A stretch of 62,104 bases of DNA from an uncultured Prevotellaceae bacterium (GTDB lineage Bacteria > Bacteroidota > Bacteroidia > Bacteroidales > Bacteroidaceae), in contig OMSJ01000002.1 in assembly GCA_900313705.1 (NCBI GenBank), forward strand, positions 1 through 62,104. The letters are read 5' to 3'. The notes under the pieces are model-generated. The model had not been told where the DNA came from and did not search any database. It saw nothing but the letters and a program-made list of their open reading frames with translations. How positions within the stretch are numbered: the first letter of the stretch is position 1; the number at the start of each line of letters is the position of its first letter. The translations under genes and the position numbers were made by a program. Of this stretch, positions 23,498 to 34,900 are shown one piece after another.

Positions 23498-26400
23498 ATG
23501 AGCGCGCGAAGAATCATATTTGCACTAACCATATTGCTCGGCATCAACATCCTGCTGGCAATGGAGCATGGCACCCAGAGCATGGGGCAAGAAGCTCCTG
23601 TTGCTCCGGCTGATACCGTAAATGACGGCAGCAAGCCGCGCTTCTCCGTACGCAAGACGGGAACGGAAGACACGAAATCCCTGCGTAAGAAGGCTGCTGA
23701 CTTGAAAGACCCCGATAACCTGAAGACTGAAGTCATCTACGACGAAAAGGATAACACCTACTCCATCGGCACTTCGTTCTCCGACTCAGACGAAGCAGGC
23801 GGCAAAGGACGAAGCGGAGGAGCAGGCAGAAGCACAGCAGGGCGAAACCAAAGCCAAAGCACTTCGGGACAAGCTTCTTCCACCGGAGCAGCAGGAGCTA
23901 CGTCAGGCAGCATCCTGCCTGGGCGAACAGGCTTCACCCTCGGCACAGCAACTGGCTTCCTCAATGCCCCAGTGCTGATGACACCCGAAGAGTACCAGAG
24001 GTGGTCGCTGCAAAACAGTATGCAGCAGTATTGGCGCAACAAGAATGAAGAAGCCTTCGAAGCTGCAGGAAAGAACAAGTTCGACTTCACGGACATGCAC
24101 TTCGACCTCGGTCCCGCAGAGAAGATATTCGGCCCCGGCGGTGTGCAAATCAAGACGCAAGGCAGCGCTGAGCTCAAGATTGGTGTCAACATCAAGAAAG
24201 TGAACAATCCCGCCCTTGCCGCATCTCGCCGCAAGACAGTTGGTTTTGACTTTGACGAGAAGATAAACCTCAGCCTCAACGGAAAAGTAGGCGACAAGGT
24301 CAACCTCAATCTCAACTACAACACAGAAGCCACCTTCGACTACGACGCCCAGAACCTCAAACTCAAGTACGACGGCAAGGAAGACGAAATCATCAAACTC
24401 ATCGAAGCCGGCAACGTATCGTTCCCCAGCAACATCAGTCTCGTCCCAGGCGTCAGCAGCCTCTTCGGCTTGAGAACAGACATGCAGTTCGGCAAACTCA
24501 AGATTCAGTCGGTTGTAAGCCAGAAGAAGAGTGCCAGCTCAAGCGTCAACAGTAAAGGCGGCGACCAGACCACCAACTTCGAATTCAGCGCCACCAACTA
24601 CGAAGAGAACCGCCACTTCTTCCTCTCCCACTTCTTCCGCGAGCGATACGACAAGAACATGGAGACGCTGCCAACCATATCAAGCGGCATCAACATCAAG
24701 CGCGTGGAAATCTGGGTAACGAACAAAAGCGGCAAGAGCGAGAACAATCGCAACATCATTGCCCTTGCCGACCTGGGTGAGCCAACCTACATCAGCAACA
24801 CTCTGTGGTCAGGCACAGGCATTAACGTACCCAGCAACCGCTCCAACTCTGAGTACGAGAACATGGTCAACAACTATGCCGAAGCCCGCGACATTTCACA
24901 GGCCACCATTATCCTGGACGGTATAGGAGGCGGAGACAGCTTCCACGGCAGCATCGACTACGAGAAGCTGCAAGCTGCACGCAAACTCGCCAGCACAGAA
25001 TATACCGTCAACAATGCCCTGGGCTACGTCAGCCTCTCCAGCACCCTGCAGGTAGATGACGTCCTCGCCGTCGCATACGAATACACATACATGGGCACCA
25101 CCTATCAGGTAGGTGAGTTTGCCGGCGACCTCACCGACAACTCGAAAGCTCTCTTCGTCAAACTGCTCAAAGGCACAACCGGAAGTCCTGGCCTGCCTAC
25201 CTGGCGCCTGATGATGAAGAACGTCTATTACCTCGGCACACAAAAGGTGATGAGCGACAAGTTCCGCCTCGATATCAAGTATCAGAGCGACTCAACCGGC
25301 GTTTACCTCAGCTACCTGCCTGAAGAGAAGTTCAAGAACACCATCCTGCTTAGGGCACTCAATCTCGACCGTCTCGACACAAAGAACAATCCACATCCCA
25401 ACGGCCAGTTCGACTTCGTGGAAGGCTACACCATCAACAAGGGACGCATCATCTTCCCCGTTGCCGAGCCTTTCGGTGAGCATCTGGCCAAATGGATAGG
25501 CGACCCGGCACTGGCCAACAAATACTGCTTCCGCGAGCTTTACGACAGCACCAAGACCATTGCCAAGCAGATGACCGAGCACGACAAGTTCATACTGACC
25601 GGACGCTACAAAGGCAACAACCCGGGTGAAATCGACTTGGGCGTGACTAACGTGGCTAGAGGCTCTGTCATCGTCACCGCAGGTGGCACAACACTTACAG
25701 AGAATACCGACTACACCGTCGATTACAACATGGGGCGTGTGACCATCATCAATCAAAGCCTCATTGATGCTGGCACAAACATCAGCGCCTCAGTGGAAAG
25801 CAACGACACCTACGGTATGCAACGTAAGACGATGCTCGGCCTGAACCTGGACTACGAGATCAACAAGAACTTCACGGTCGGCGGTACGCTGATGTACCTT
25901 AGCGAACAGCCCCTCACCACGAAAGTCAGCATGGGCAGCGAACCGCTGAAGAACACGTTGTGGGGCTTCCACATCAGTTGGAAGAAAGAGAGCCAATGGC
26001 TTACCAACATGATAGACAAGCTGCCGCTCATCCAGTGCACACAGCCCAGCTTCATTGCCTTCAACGGCGAGTTCGCACAGCTCATTGCAGGACAGAACCA
26101 CAGCGTCCAAGGCGATGCCTCCTATCTGGACGACTTCGAGACAAGCAGCATCAAGAACAGCCTGACGCAGCCAACATACTGGAGCATGTCCAGCACGCCA
26201 AGCATGTTCGCCGAAAGTAAGATGTCGGGCGATGCAACATACGGCTACAACCGTGCGTTGCTTGCCTGGTATTACGTTGACCCCATCTTCACCCGTCGCA
26301 GCAGTACGCTGACGCCCAGCCACATCAAGAGCGACCTCAATCAGCTCTCCAGCCATTACGTCCGTGAAGTCTATGAGCGCGAACTCTATCCTCAGAAAGC

Positions 26401-29400
26401 TCAGAACACCTACACAAGTGCCACTGGTCTCAACGTCCTGAACCTTGCCTTCTATCCTCGGGAACGCGGCGCCTACAACCTCACCACCAATGTTGATGAG
26501 GCTGGTCACCTCAATCACCCCGAAGAGTCGTGGGGCGGCATGATGCGCAAGCTCGATAATACCGACTTCGAGGCGCAGAACATCGAGTACATCGAGTTCT
26601 GGATGATGGACCCCTTCATCTATAAGCACGACAAGCCGGGCAATCATGGCGGCGACCTCTACTTCAACCTGGGCGAGGTGTCGGAAGATATTCTCAAGGA
26701 CGGCAAGAAGTTCTTCGAGAGCGGTATGCCCGTGGATGGCAATCCGCAATACTACACGGAAGGTTACTGGGGACGCATCCCCAACAGCAGTAGCGTGACC
26801 TATGCTTTCAACAATGAGGCAGGAGCACGTGCCAGGCAGGACGTCGGCTTCAACGGACTGAACGATGACGAGGAGCGTGAGTTCAGCCTTTATGCCAACT
26901 ACTTGCAGCAGATACAGGGCAAGGTATCGCCTGCAGTCTTTGACAGTATCTATGCCGACCCAGCCAACGACAACTACCACTACTATCGCGGCACAGACTT
27001 CGACGAGCGGCAGACATCTATTCTCGACCGCTACAAGCGTATCAACATGCCCCAAGGCAACAGTGCCGACTCCGATACAAGACCCGAGAGCTACGAGACG
27101 GCATGGAAGTCAACGCCCGATGTCGAAGACATCAATCAGGACTATACCCTCAACGAATACGAGAAGTATTATCAGTATCGCGTGAGCATACGCCCGGAAG
27201 ACATGGTTGTCGGACGCAACCACATTGCCGACAAGCGTGTGGCAAGCGTAAAGCTTCGCAACGGCAACACGGAGGAATGCACTTGGTATCTCTTCCGCAT
27301 TCCGTTGGAAGAGTATGAGAGCAAGGAAGGCAATATCAGGGACTTCACGAGCATCCGCTTCATGCGTATCTTTATGACGGGCTTCGAGGAAGAGACCATT
27401 CTGCGCCTTGCTACGCTCGACCTCGTTCAGGGCGATTGGCGCACGTACCAACAGCCGCTCTACAACGGCAACAAACCGACAGGCAGCGGCGGCACCCTGG
27501 AAGTGAGCACCGTCAGCATCGAGGAGAACAACGACAAGCAACCTGTCAACTACGTGCTGCCTCCTGGCATCACACGTATCACTGACCCATCGCAGGCACA
27601 GCTTGTCGAAGCCAACGAGCAGTCCATGTGCATGGTAGCCAGAAACCTGGGCGGCAACGAGTCGAAGGCCGTTTACAAGAACTGCAACTACGACATGCGC
27701 CAGTACAAGCACTTGCAGATGTATGTCCATGCGAATGCCTTGGCTGAGAACGTGACGGAAACCGTGGACGGAGAGTGCAGCGTCTTCATTCGTCTCGGTT
27801 CGGACTACAAGAGCAATTATTATGAGTACGAAGTGCCTTTGAAGCTCACGCAGGAAGGTTACTATGATACCTACAGCGCACAGGGCTGCCAGGCAGTCTG
27901 GCCTTCAGAGAACATGGTGGACATCAACTTCGACATCTTCACTTCGCTCAAGAAGCAGCGCAACGCTCAGGCCAGCATTGGTGTGACCGCCATGAACCGC
28001 CTCTTCTCGACGTACGACGAGAACAATCCCAACAACCGCATCTCCGTCATGGGCAATCCCACGCTGGGCGAGGTAAAGACCATCATGATTGGCGTGCGTA
28101 ACAACAGCGGCAAGACCAAGAGCATCGAGGTCTGGGTCAACGAGCTCCGCTTGCAAGAGTTCAGCAACAACGGTGGCTGGGCAGCACAAGGCAACCTACA
28201 GGTGCAGCTCAGCGACCTGGGTTCTGTCAATGCGTCGGCCAAGATGATTACCTCTGGCTTCGGCGGCATAGAGCAGAGCGTGGCGCAACGCAAGAACGAG
28301 GACAACCTCAACTATGCCATTACGACGAACTTCGACCTTGGACGTCTCTTGCCCGAAAAGGCTAAGCTCACCTTCCCCATCTACTACAGCTACAGCAAGG
28401 AGAAGGTTTCGCCCAAGTACAATCCCTTCGACACAGACATGCTCCTGAGCGATGCCCTCGACGCTCTTGCCAACGAGCAGCAGCGCGACTCACTGCGCAG
28501 TCTGACTTCACACACAGAGACGAACAAGAACCTCTCCTTCAGCGGCGTAAGGCTCAATATAAGCTCTCGCAAGCACCCGATGCCCTATGACCCCGCTAAC
28601 TTCACTTTCGGCTACAGCCGCTCCACGCAGTTCAAGGAAGGACAAACCACCGTCTATGAGCGCGAGCTGAACTGGAAGGCCAACATCAACTATTCGTGGA
28701 GCCCGAACTGGAAGCCCATCGAACCATTCAAGAACCTCAAAGGCAAGAGCAAGTGGCTCGACATCGTCAAAGCTCAGAACATATCCCTGTGGCCGCAGAG
28801 CATCACCTTCTCGACGGACATGAACCGCAACTACTACGAGTTGCAGGAGCGTGACCTGGAGAACCCGGGCGACCTCTCTGCCCTGCCTGCCACCTTCAGC
28901 CAGAACTGGACGTGGAACCGTAACTTCTCGCTCAAGTGGGACGTCTTCAAAGCTCTGCACTTCTCCTTCCAGAGCGGGACGAGGGCTGAGATAGAAGAAC
29001 CATACACGCAGGTCAACAAAGACCTCTACCCCGACCGCTATGAAGCCTGGAAGGACTCGGTGAAGTGGAGCCTGCGCCACTTCGGACGACCCCTCGACTA
29101 CAGTCAGAGCGTACAGATCAGCTACAAGGTGCCCCTCGAGAAGATACCTGTTCTCGACTGGGCTTCTGCCGATGTCTCCTACAATTCCAACTACTCGTGG
29201 AAGCGTGGAGCAGAGCGGACTGGCCGTCCGTCGCTCGGCAACACCATCAACACGCAGCGCACCATGAACGTCAATGGCCGCTTCGATTTGGAGAAGCTCT
29301 ACAACTACAGTCCCTTCCTCAAGGAAGCCAACAAACGCTTCTCTGCCTCCAATGCACGTGCTGGAGCCAACCAGAAGCGACAGGAGAAGGAAAGGGAGGA

Positions 29401-31315
29401 CAAGGCCAAGAAGAATGCGAAGGAGAAAGAGAAGGATGCCCGCAAGAAGGCCGAGCAGGAATCGATGGAAACCGGCGAACCTGTAGATAGCATCCTGGCA
29501 AGGCAGAAACTGCCCTCCAAGCAAGGCAATGCTGCTGGCGTCAGCACGAAGAAGAAGCCGGAGAACAAGGGCTTCGTCCAGGAGATAACGCTCTTCCCGG
29601 ATTCCGACCTCGTCGTTGCCCACGGACAGAAGTCCAAGCGCATCCGTGTCACCGCACGCGACAGTAGCGGCTTTGCCTACAACATCAAGTTCAAGAAGGT
29701 GGACGAGAACACCATCAAGCTCGTCAAGACACCAGTCGATACCACCAAGGTGCGCCTGAACGTCGTGGCTTTGCCCAAGGCATCGGAACAGAAGTGGTAC
29801 GGCTTGGCACAGACGGCTTCGCGCTTCCTGATGATGGTGCGCAACGTATCTGTCAGCTACCGCAACACCTACAACCTCGCTGTTCCAGGCTTCCTGCCCG
29901 AGGTGGGCGACCTGTTGGGACAGAAGCGCATGGACGGCATGTTCACGCCTGGCGTTGACTTTGCATTCGGCTTCGTGGATGACTCCTATCTGGACAAGGC
30001 CAAGAGCCGCGGCTGGCTCATCGGCAGCGATAGCGTAGCCACACCTGCTACGACAGCTCAGACCGAGGACGTGCAGGTGAAGGTAACGCTCGAGCCCTTC
30101 ACCGACCTGAAGATTGACGTCAACATGAGCCACACCGACAACCGCAACAAGAGCATCCAGTACATGTACGGAGCACCACCCACCTTCAGCGGTTCGTTCA
30201 ACATGACCACCATCAGCATCGGTACAGCCTTTGCAAGCACGGGCTCTGCAAGCAACGGATACCACAGCCGCGCCTTCCAGAAGTTCCAGGAAAACCTGGA
30301 CATCTACCAGCAACGCGTAGAAGCCCGATACCAAGGGATAAACTATCCGAGAGGGACAGGCATGAGCGGCACGTTCAATCCGGAGAACGGTACCGTCAAC
30401 AAGTACAGCGCTGACGTCATGGTGCCAGCCTTCCTCGATGCCTACACAGGCAGCAGTTCGCTCGACATCTTCCCCTCTATCTTCAAGATGTTGCCCAACT
30501 GGAGCATCAACTACAAAGGACTGAGCAACCTCCCGTGGGTGCGTGACCACTTCAAGAGCGTCAACCTCACACACGCCTACAAGAGCATCTATGCCGTCGG
30601 TTCCTACAACTCCTACAGTTCCTGGATAGAGTGCATGGGCTCAGGCGGACTGGGCTTCATCCAGAACACCACCTCAGGCATCTATCAGCCCAACAGCCTC
30701 TACGACGTCAGCACCGTCAGCATCAACGAGAGCTTCTCGCCCCTGGTCGGCCTCAACGCCACGCTGAACAACAACATGACGTTCAAGGTGGAATACAAGA
30801 CCACACGCGTGCTCAACCTGAGCATGACCAGTGCTCAGCTCACCGAAACAGGCTCCAAGGACCTCGTCATCGGATGGGGATACAAGATCAACGACTTCCG
30901 ACTGGGCGACTTCCTCCGCTCGAAGAGAGCAAGCGAACAGGTGGCTAAGAACAGCAGGTCGAAGGGTAAGACGCCTGCCAACCAGAAGGATGGCGAAGAG
31001 AATGCACGTCAAAACCAGAACACCCGTGGCAACTCCGGCAAGCAGAAGATTTCCCATGACCTGAACCTGCGTTTCGACTTCAGCTACCGCAACCAGAGCG
31101 CCATCAAGCGCGACCTTCAGACCAACCTCTGCGAGGCAACCAGCGGAAGCATCGCATTCAAGACAAGCTTCCAGTTGGACTACACCCTGAGCCGCATGGT
31201 TACCATGAGCCTCTTCTACGACCGCCAGCGTTCCGAGCCACTCCTCTCCAGCAGCAGCTACCCCACCGTCACCCAAGACTTCGGCATGACGATGAAGTTC
31301 TCCCTGACCAGGTAA
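23498..31315 (+). CDS. sprA: SprA/Sov, type IX secretion system outer-membrane translocon
   Basis: The 2605-residue protein is the giant beta-barrel through which T9SS substrates cross the outer membrane. Typical SprA segments are seen: an N-terminal signal, a Ser/Gly-rich spacer (about 105-145), FDFDEKINLSLNGKVGDK, repeated NLNYNTEATFDYD-like barrel strands, and GDASYLDDFETS, VWVNELRL and TLSRMVTMSLFYDRQRSEP near the end. The family is about 2400 residues; extra length includes a Lys/Glu/Arg-rich low-complexity block (about 1950-2010). It lies next to ruvA, as in other Bacteroidota. The next gene downstream encodes a likely T9SS client. Confidence 0.95.
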   Translation: MSARRIIFALTILLGINILLAMEHGTQSMGQEAPVAPADTVNDGSKPRFSVRKTGTEDTKSLRKKAADLKDPDNLKTEVIYDEKDNTYSIGTSFSDSDEAGGKGRSGGAGRSTAGRNQSQSTSGQASSTGAAGATSGSILPGRTGFTLGTATGFLNAPVLMTPEEYQRWSLQNSMQQYWRNKNEEAFEAAGKNKFDFTDMHFDLGPAEKIFGPGGVQIKTQGSAELKIGVNIKKVNNPALAASRRKTVGFDFDEKINLSLNGKVGDKVNLNLNYNTEATFDYDAQNLKLKYDGKEDEIIKLIEAGNVSFPSNISLVPGVSSLFGLRTDMQFGKLKIQSVVSQKKSASSSVNSKGGDQTTNFEFSATNYEENRHFFLSHFFRERYDKNMETLPTISSGINIKRVEIWVTNKSGKSENNRNIIALADLGEPTYISNTLWSGTGINVPSNRSNSEYENMVNNYAEARDISQATIILDGIGGGDSFHGSIDYEKLQAARKLASTEYTVNNALGYVSLSSTLQVDDVLAVAYEYTYMGTTYQVGEFAGDLTDNSKALFVKLLKGTTGSPGLPTWRLMMKNVYYLGTQKVMSDKFRLDIKYQSDSTGVYLSYLPEEKFKNTILLRALNLDRLDTKNNPHPNGQFDFVEGYTINKGRIIFPVAEPFGEHLAKWIGDPALANKYCFRELYDSTKTIAKQMTEHDKFILTGRYKGNNPGEIDLGVTNVARGSVIVTAGGTTLTENTDYTVDYNMGRVTIINQSLIDAGTNISASVESNDTYGMQRKTMLGLNLDYEINKNFTVGGTLMYLSEQPLTTKVSMGSEPLKNTLWGFHISWKKESQWLTNMIDKLPLIQCTQPSFIAFNGEFAQLIAGQNHSVQGDASYLDDFETSSIKNSLTQPTYWSMSSTPSMFAESKMSGDATYGYNRALLAWYYVDPIFTRRSSTLTPSHIKSDLNQLSSHYVREVYERELYPQKAQNTYTSATGLNVLNLAFYPRERGAYNLTTNVDEAGHLNHPEESWGGMMRKLDNTDFEAQNIEYIEFWMMDPFIYKHDKPGNHGGDLYFNLGEVSEDILKDGKKFFESGMPVDGNPQYYTEGYWGRIPNSSSVTYAFNNEAGARARQDVGFNGLNDDEEREFSLYANYLQQIQGKVSPAVFDSIYADPANDNYHYYRGTDFDERQTSILDRYKRINMPQGNSADSDTRPESYETAWKSTPDVEDINQDYTLNEYEKYYQYRVSIRPEDMVVGRNHIADKRVASVKLRNGNTEECTWYLFRIPLEEYESKEGNIRDFTSIRFMRIFMTGFEEETILRLATLDLVQGDWRTYQQPLYNGNKPTGSGGTLEVSTVSIEENNDKQPVNYVLPPGITRITDPSQAQLVEANEQSMCMVARNLGGNESKAVYKNCNYDMRQYKHLQMYVHANALAENVTETVDGECSVFIRLGSDYKSNYYEYEVPLKLTQEGYYDTYSAQGCQAVWPSENMVDINFDIFTSLKKQRNAQASIGVTAMNRLFSTYDENNPNNRISVMGNPTLGEVKTIMIGVRNNSGKTKSIEVWVNELRLQEFSNNGGWAAQGNLQVQLSDLGSVNASAKMITSGFGGIEQSVAQRKNEDNLNYAITTNFDLGRLLPEKAKLTFPIYYSYSKEKVSPKYNPFDTDMLLSDALDALANEQQRDSLRSLTSHTETNKNLSFSGVRLNISSRKHPMPYDPANFTFGYSRSTQFKEGQTTVYERELNWKANINYSWSPNWKPIEPFKNLKGKSKWLDIVKAQNISLWPQSITFSTDMNRNYYELQERDLENPGDLSALPATFSQNWTWNRNFSLKWDVFKALHFSFQSGTRAEIEEPYTQVNKDLYPDRYEAWKDSVKWSLRHFGRPLDYSQSVQISYKVPLEKIPVLDWASADVSYNSNYSWKRGAERTGRPSLGNTINTQRTMNVNGRFDLEKLYNYSPFLKEANKRFSASNARAGANQKRQEKEREDKAKKNAKEKEKDARKKAEQESMETGEPVDSILARQKLPSKQGNAAGVSTKKKPENKGFVQEITLFPDSDLVVAHGQKSKRIRVTARDSSGFAYNIKFKKVDENTIKLVKTPVDTTKVRLNVVALPKASEQKWYGLAQTASRFLMMVRNVSVSYRNTYNLAVPGFLPEVGDLLGQKRMDGMFTPGVDFAFGFVDDSYLDKAKSRGWLIGSDSVATPATTAQTEDVQVKVTLEPFTDLKIDVNMSHTDNRNKSIQYMYGAPPTFSGSFNMTTISIGTAFASTGSASNGYHSRAFQKFQENLDIYQQRVEARYQGINYPRGTGMSGTFNPENGTVNKYSADVMVPAFLDAYTGSSSLDIFPSIFKMLPNWSINYKGLSNLPWVRDHFKSVNLTHAYKSIYAVGSYNSYSSWIECMGSGGLGFIQNTTSGIYQPNSLYDVSTVSINESFSPLVGLNATLNNNMTFKVEYKTTRVLNLSMTSAQLTETGSKDLVIGWGYKINDFRLGDFLRSKRASEQVAKNSRSKGKTPANQKDGEENARQNQNTRGNSGKQKISHDLNLRFDFSYRNQSAIKRDLQTNLCEATSGSIAFKTSFQLDYTLSRMVTMSLFYDRQRSEPLLSSSSYPTVTQDFGMTMKFSLTR

Positions 31316-31416
31316 GAAGCAGAGCTTACGACAAGCTGCGAAACACGAGAATTATCTTGACATCAAAATGAACCTTTCCGTGTTACTCGAGGCAGTAAAG
31401 CCTATTCCGTTTATCA

Positions 31417-31481
31417 TAAGTACACGTTCTGTTTGCCATAAGTACACGTTCCGTTTGCCATAAGTCCACGCCTACTTTGCC
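31417..31481. repeat. 22-bp-period array, family A, locus 2 (3 units)
   Basis: Units start at 31417, 31439 and 31461. Each begins TAAGTACACG or TAAGTCCACG and ends TTTGCC or TTTGCCA. The right palindrome arm is degenerate here. It lies between two plus-strand genes. Confidence 0.8.
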
Positions 31482-31876
31482 GTCGAAGCGTGCTTGATTA
31501 GGCATTATTCTTTGCTCTGATTGACGAGTAAAAGCTCAATAGAGATACTCTATTAACTTTTTGTTGAAAAGGTAACCGAAGCAATATGCTGATAATCAAT
31601 GCCCATTCGATTTAAGCGCTTCTTTTGAGCTTTGGGTAGAAAAGTGCCTCTCGGATCAAAAAAGGGGCTTAGAAACGACGTGTTTGCGAAATATCTTGAC
31701 AGGAAGGTCTGACATTTCATCTTCTCGTAGTGTCTGCTTGGCAGAAAGCGTCAATGGATTCGTTTTGGCAGCAGAACACCCATATCAGCAACAAGAGAAA
31801 CTCAAAGAAAAGTTCATCCTAAGACAAATAGGTCGAAAAACTTTGGTTATCCCTTTATCTTTCCAGAATTTTTTTG

Positions 31877-31884
31877 TACCTTTG
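31877..31884 (+). promoter_or_regulatory. Promoter -7 box for the M60/sialidase gene
   Basis: TACCTTTG lies 44 bp before the ATG. TTTA at 31854-31857, 19 bp upstream, is a near -33 match. Confidence 0.65.
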
Positions 31885-31928
31885 CCGCGCTATGTACTAA
31901 CGAAACTATTATTATTAACCTTAACAAT

Positions 31929-34900
31929 ATGAAACTAAGAACTTTACTAACAACGCTGCTCCTGACAACAGCAGGGGCAGTTTCTGCGGCTCTCACTTCG
32001 GGCTACTACCGCATCGTCAGCTACAACGGTAAGTACCTCACTGAGAACACCAGCAGCAACGCGCTTATCTGTTCCGACCTGATGAGCGACAACTACTCGC
32101 AGGTATGGTATCTGAACGTCTCCGGAACAAACGTAACGATCAAGAACGCCTTGACCGACAGGTATGTCAAGGGAGAAGGCTCCTACTCCGTCCAGTACTA
32201 TACGGCTACGTACACTTCAACTTTCACTCTGGCCGAAAGCAACGGAGCCTACACCTTCCAGTATGGAGATTACTTCCATAGCGGACTGCATTGCGACGCC
32301 TCTCTGGACGTGGTGCAGTATGACATTAACGACAACAAATCCAAGTGGACGGTTGAATCGACGACAGTCGATGCCGCAGCCCTGGAAGCTCAGAGGTCAG
32401 CCACCAACGAGGCTTCGACTGCAGACCTGCTGAAGGTCTTCACATCGACTGCCTGCACGGAGCTCAAGAGCGGATACTCGGAGAGCGACCTCGCTGCCCT
32501 GCCCGACGCGGTTCAAACACTCGCTGCCAAGATTAAGAACAACTCCTGGGCAACCTACGGCGGATGGGACAAGACAGAGAAGACATTCCGCATTGCTGAC
32601 TACAATGCATACAGCAGCCACACACGCTGGCAGGACATCCTGGGCCTCGGATACAGCTTTGCCCGTCTGACCAATCCCACCGGCATCTCCGTCAAAGCAG
32701 GCGATTACATCCAAGTCTATGTGGGAACCATCCCATCGGGACAGGCCGTAAACCTCGAAGTGGCAGGTGTGCGTCAGGCCGTGGGCACCACGTACCCACT
32801 GAGCCAGGGAATGAACGTACTGCTGATGGCAAGCAGCGGCAACTGCTTCGTCAACTATGAGGTGGACAACACCACCGACGGCAAAGCACCTTTTACCAGC
32901 ATCAACAGTTATCCTGCAGTCACCGTACACATCGAAGGCGGTACAGTCAATGGCTACTTCGACCTCACGAAGGGCGACGACAACGACGACTGGGCTAACA
33001 TGCAGACATACCTGATGAAGGGCGCTACGGTAGAGATGAAGACCGACTATCAGCTCTTCCACATGAACACCGACCTCGTCAAGGCCGCTTGCCCGACATC
33101 TATGACCGAGCTGCTCGGAGAGTGGAGCAAGATACTCCAGATGGAATACAGCCTGATGGGACTGGAGGACTACAACGGCTACTGGAACAACCTGCTCAGC
33201 GCCATCGACGTCGATGGAGATGAGTACATGTACGCCACCAACTACGGCACCTACTACAACACCAGCACCATCTCCACCGTAATGAACTACGCCGAGATGT
33301 TTGCAGGCGGAGCGCTTTGGGGACCTGCACACGAGAACGGACACATCTTCCAGAAGTACATCAACATGATCGGGCAGACAGAAGTATCGAACAACCTCTT
33401 CTCCAACGTGGCCATCTTCAACAACGGACACCTCACATCCCGTGCCTCAAACATCAGCACCACGTTTGAGAACATGGCAAACAACGTCTTCTGGAACGAG
33501 AGAGGCATTTGGGAACGCACACACCTCTACTTCCAGCTCTACCAGTTCTTCCACATCCTGGGCAACAAGACTGACTTCTACCCCGAGCTCTTCAAGGCTC
33601 TGCGCAACGACCCGATGGCACACTCAGGCTCCACCTTCACCGCTGCCACCGACGACTACCTCAAGTTCTACAAGAAGTGCTGCGAGGTCAGCGGCTACGA
33701 CCTCACAGAGTTCTTCCAGGCATACGGCTTCTTCGTCTTACCGACCCTCTCCAGCTATGAGCTCGACGGTGTAACAAAGGATGCCTATATGGTCAACGAC
33801 TATACCACATACTACCTCACCATCACGCAAGATGAGATAGACGCAGCCAAGGCATACGTAGCTGGTCTGAACCTGCCCAAGGCCAACATCATCTTCATCG
33901 AAGACCGCATCTCGGCTCCCGACGCCACCTACCCAGGAGCAGCAGGAGCAAAGAAGACAGCCTTCTCCAACGAATACCCCATCGGTCAGGCTGGCGAGAC
34001 AGGACAGTACACAGACTTCGGTGCCACATGCTCAGCCTACAAGTATAACGTGACTAACAACAAAGTCACGATGGAAGGCACAGGAGCCGTCGGCTTCAAA
34101 GTCTATGACAGCACAGGCAACCTGCGCGGCCTCTACAACACCTACACCTTCACCCTGCCAGACGGCATCGGCACAGGCTACACCATCAAGGCAGCAGCAG
34201 GCAACGGCACAGATGCCACAGCAACCTTCGACGCCACCATCGGTGTCATTCCGTCCGACGTGACAGAGGACAACGGCGTAGGTGCTGGAGCAAAAGTCAC
34301 AGCAGAGAATCAGTTAGTCAGCGGAAAGTTGTACTTACTGCGTAGCACAGCAACAGGCAATCCGTGGATTACCGACGCCGGAACCTATTATTCCGTACCC
34401 AACGGAGGAGGAACATTGGACACTTACTGCATGTATTACCTCATCAAGGATGGTGAAAACACATGGAAGATTAAGAACTACATGACAGGAAAGTACTGGG
34501 CCAAGCCTACAGCAGCGTCCACAACAAATCAAGGAGGATTGGTTCCTACAGACGAAGAAGGTGCAGGCAGTTGGACACTGAACTTCAACAGCAATGGCAA
34601 CATTGATCCTCAATGTAATGGTTTCTATGTCAACCGCTCTTCACAGAGATTGCATAGCTGGTCATCGTCTTTGTCTTCGCAGATTTACGAAGTAGCTTAT
34701 CCCTCCCTCTCCGAGTTTGAGGACAAGGACATTCGTGTCAGCTCTGACGCAGCAGCCTCCTTGCAGACAAATCAGTGGTATGTGATGTTCGACCGCGGGG
34801 CAAATCATGGCTATCTCTATGAGAACAACTCGAACCAGCTCTACAATACGGCCACTGTTCCCTCTGGCTCTGCTACGAGCAATGCCAAGTACCTCGTCCG

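Larger units (their letters stand above)
31316..31928 (+). other. Long leader region between sprA and the M60/sialidase gene
   Basis: The 613 bp contain no credible gene; an 82-codon frame at 31684-31932 overlaps the promoter and has no family features. Present are the 22-bp-period array (31417-31481) and a -7 box at 31877. The distance from promoter to start leaves about 40 nt of 5' leader. Confidence 0.6.

Noticed and set aside
29340..29480. Frameshift in sprA at the Lys/Glu-rich stretch
   Set aside because: The frame continues into normal SprA sequence on both sides, so this is a low-complexity insert, not a break.
31684..31932. 82-codon frame upstream of the M60/sialidase gene
   Set aside because: It overlaps the promoter and the start of the large gene, has no recognisable features and looks like chance.
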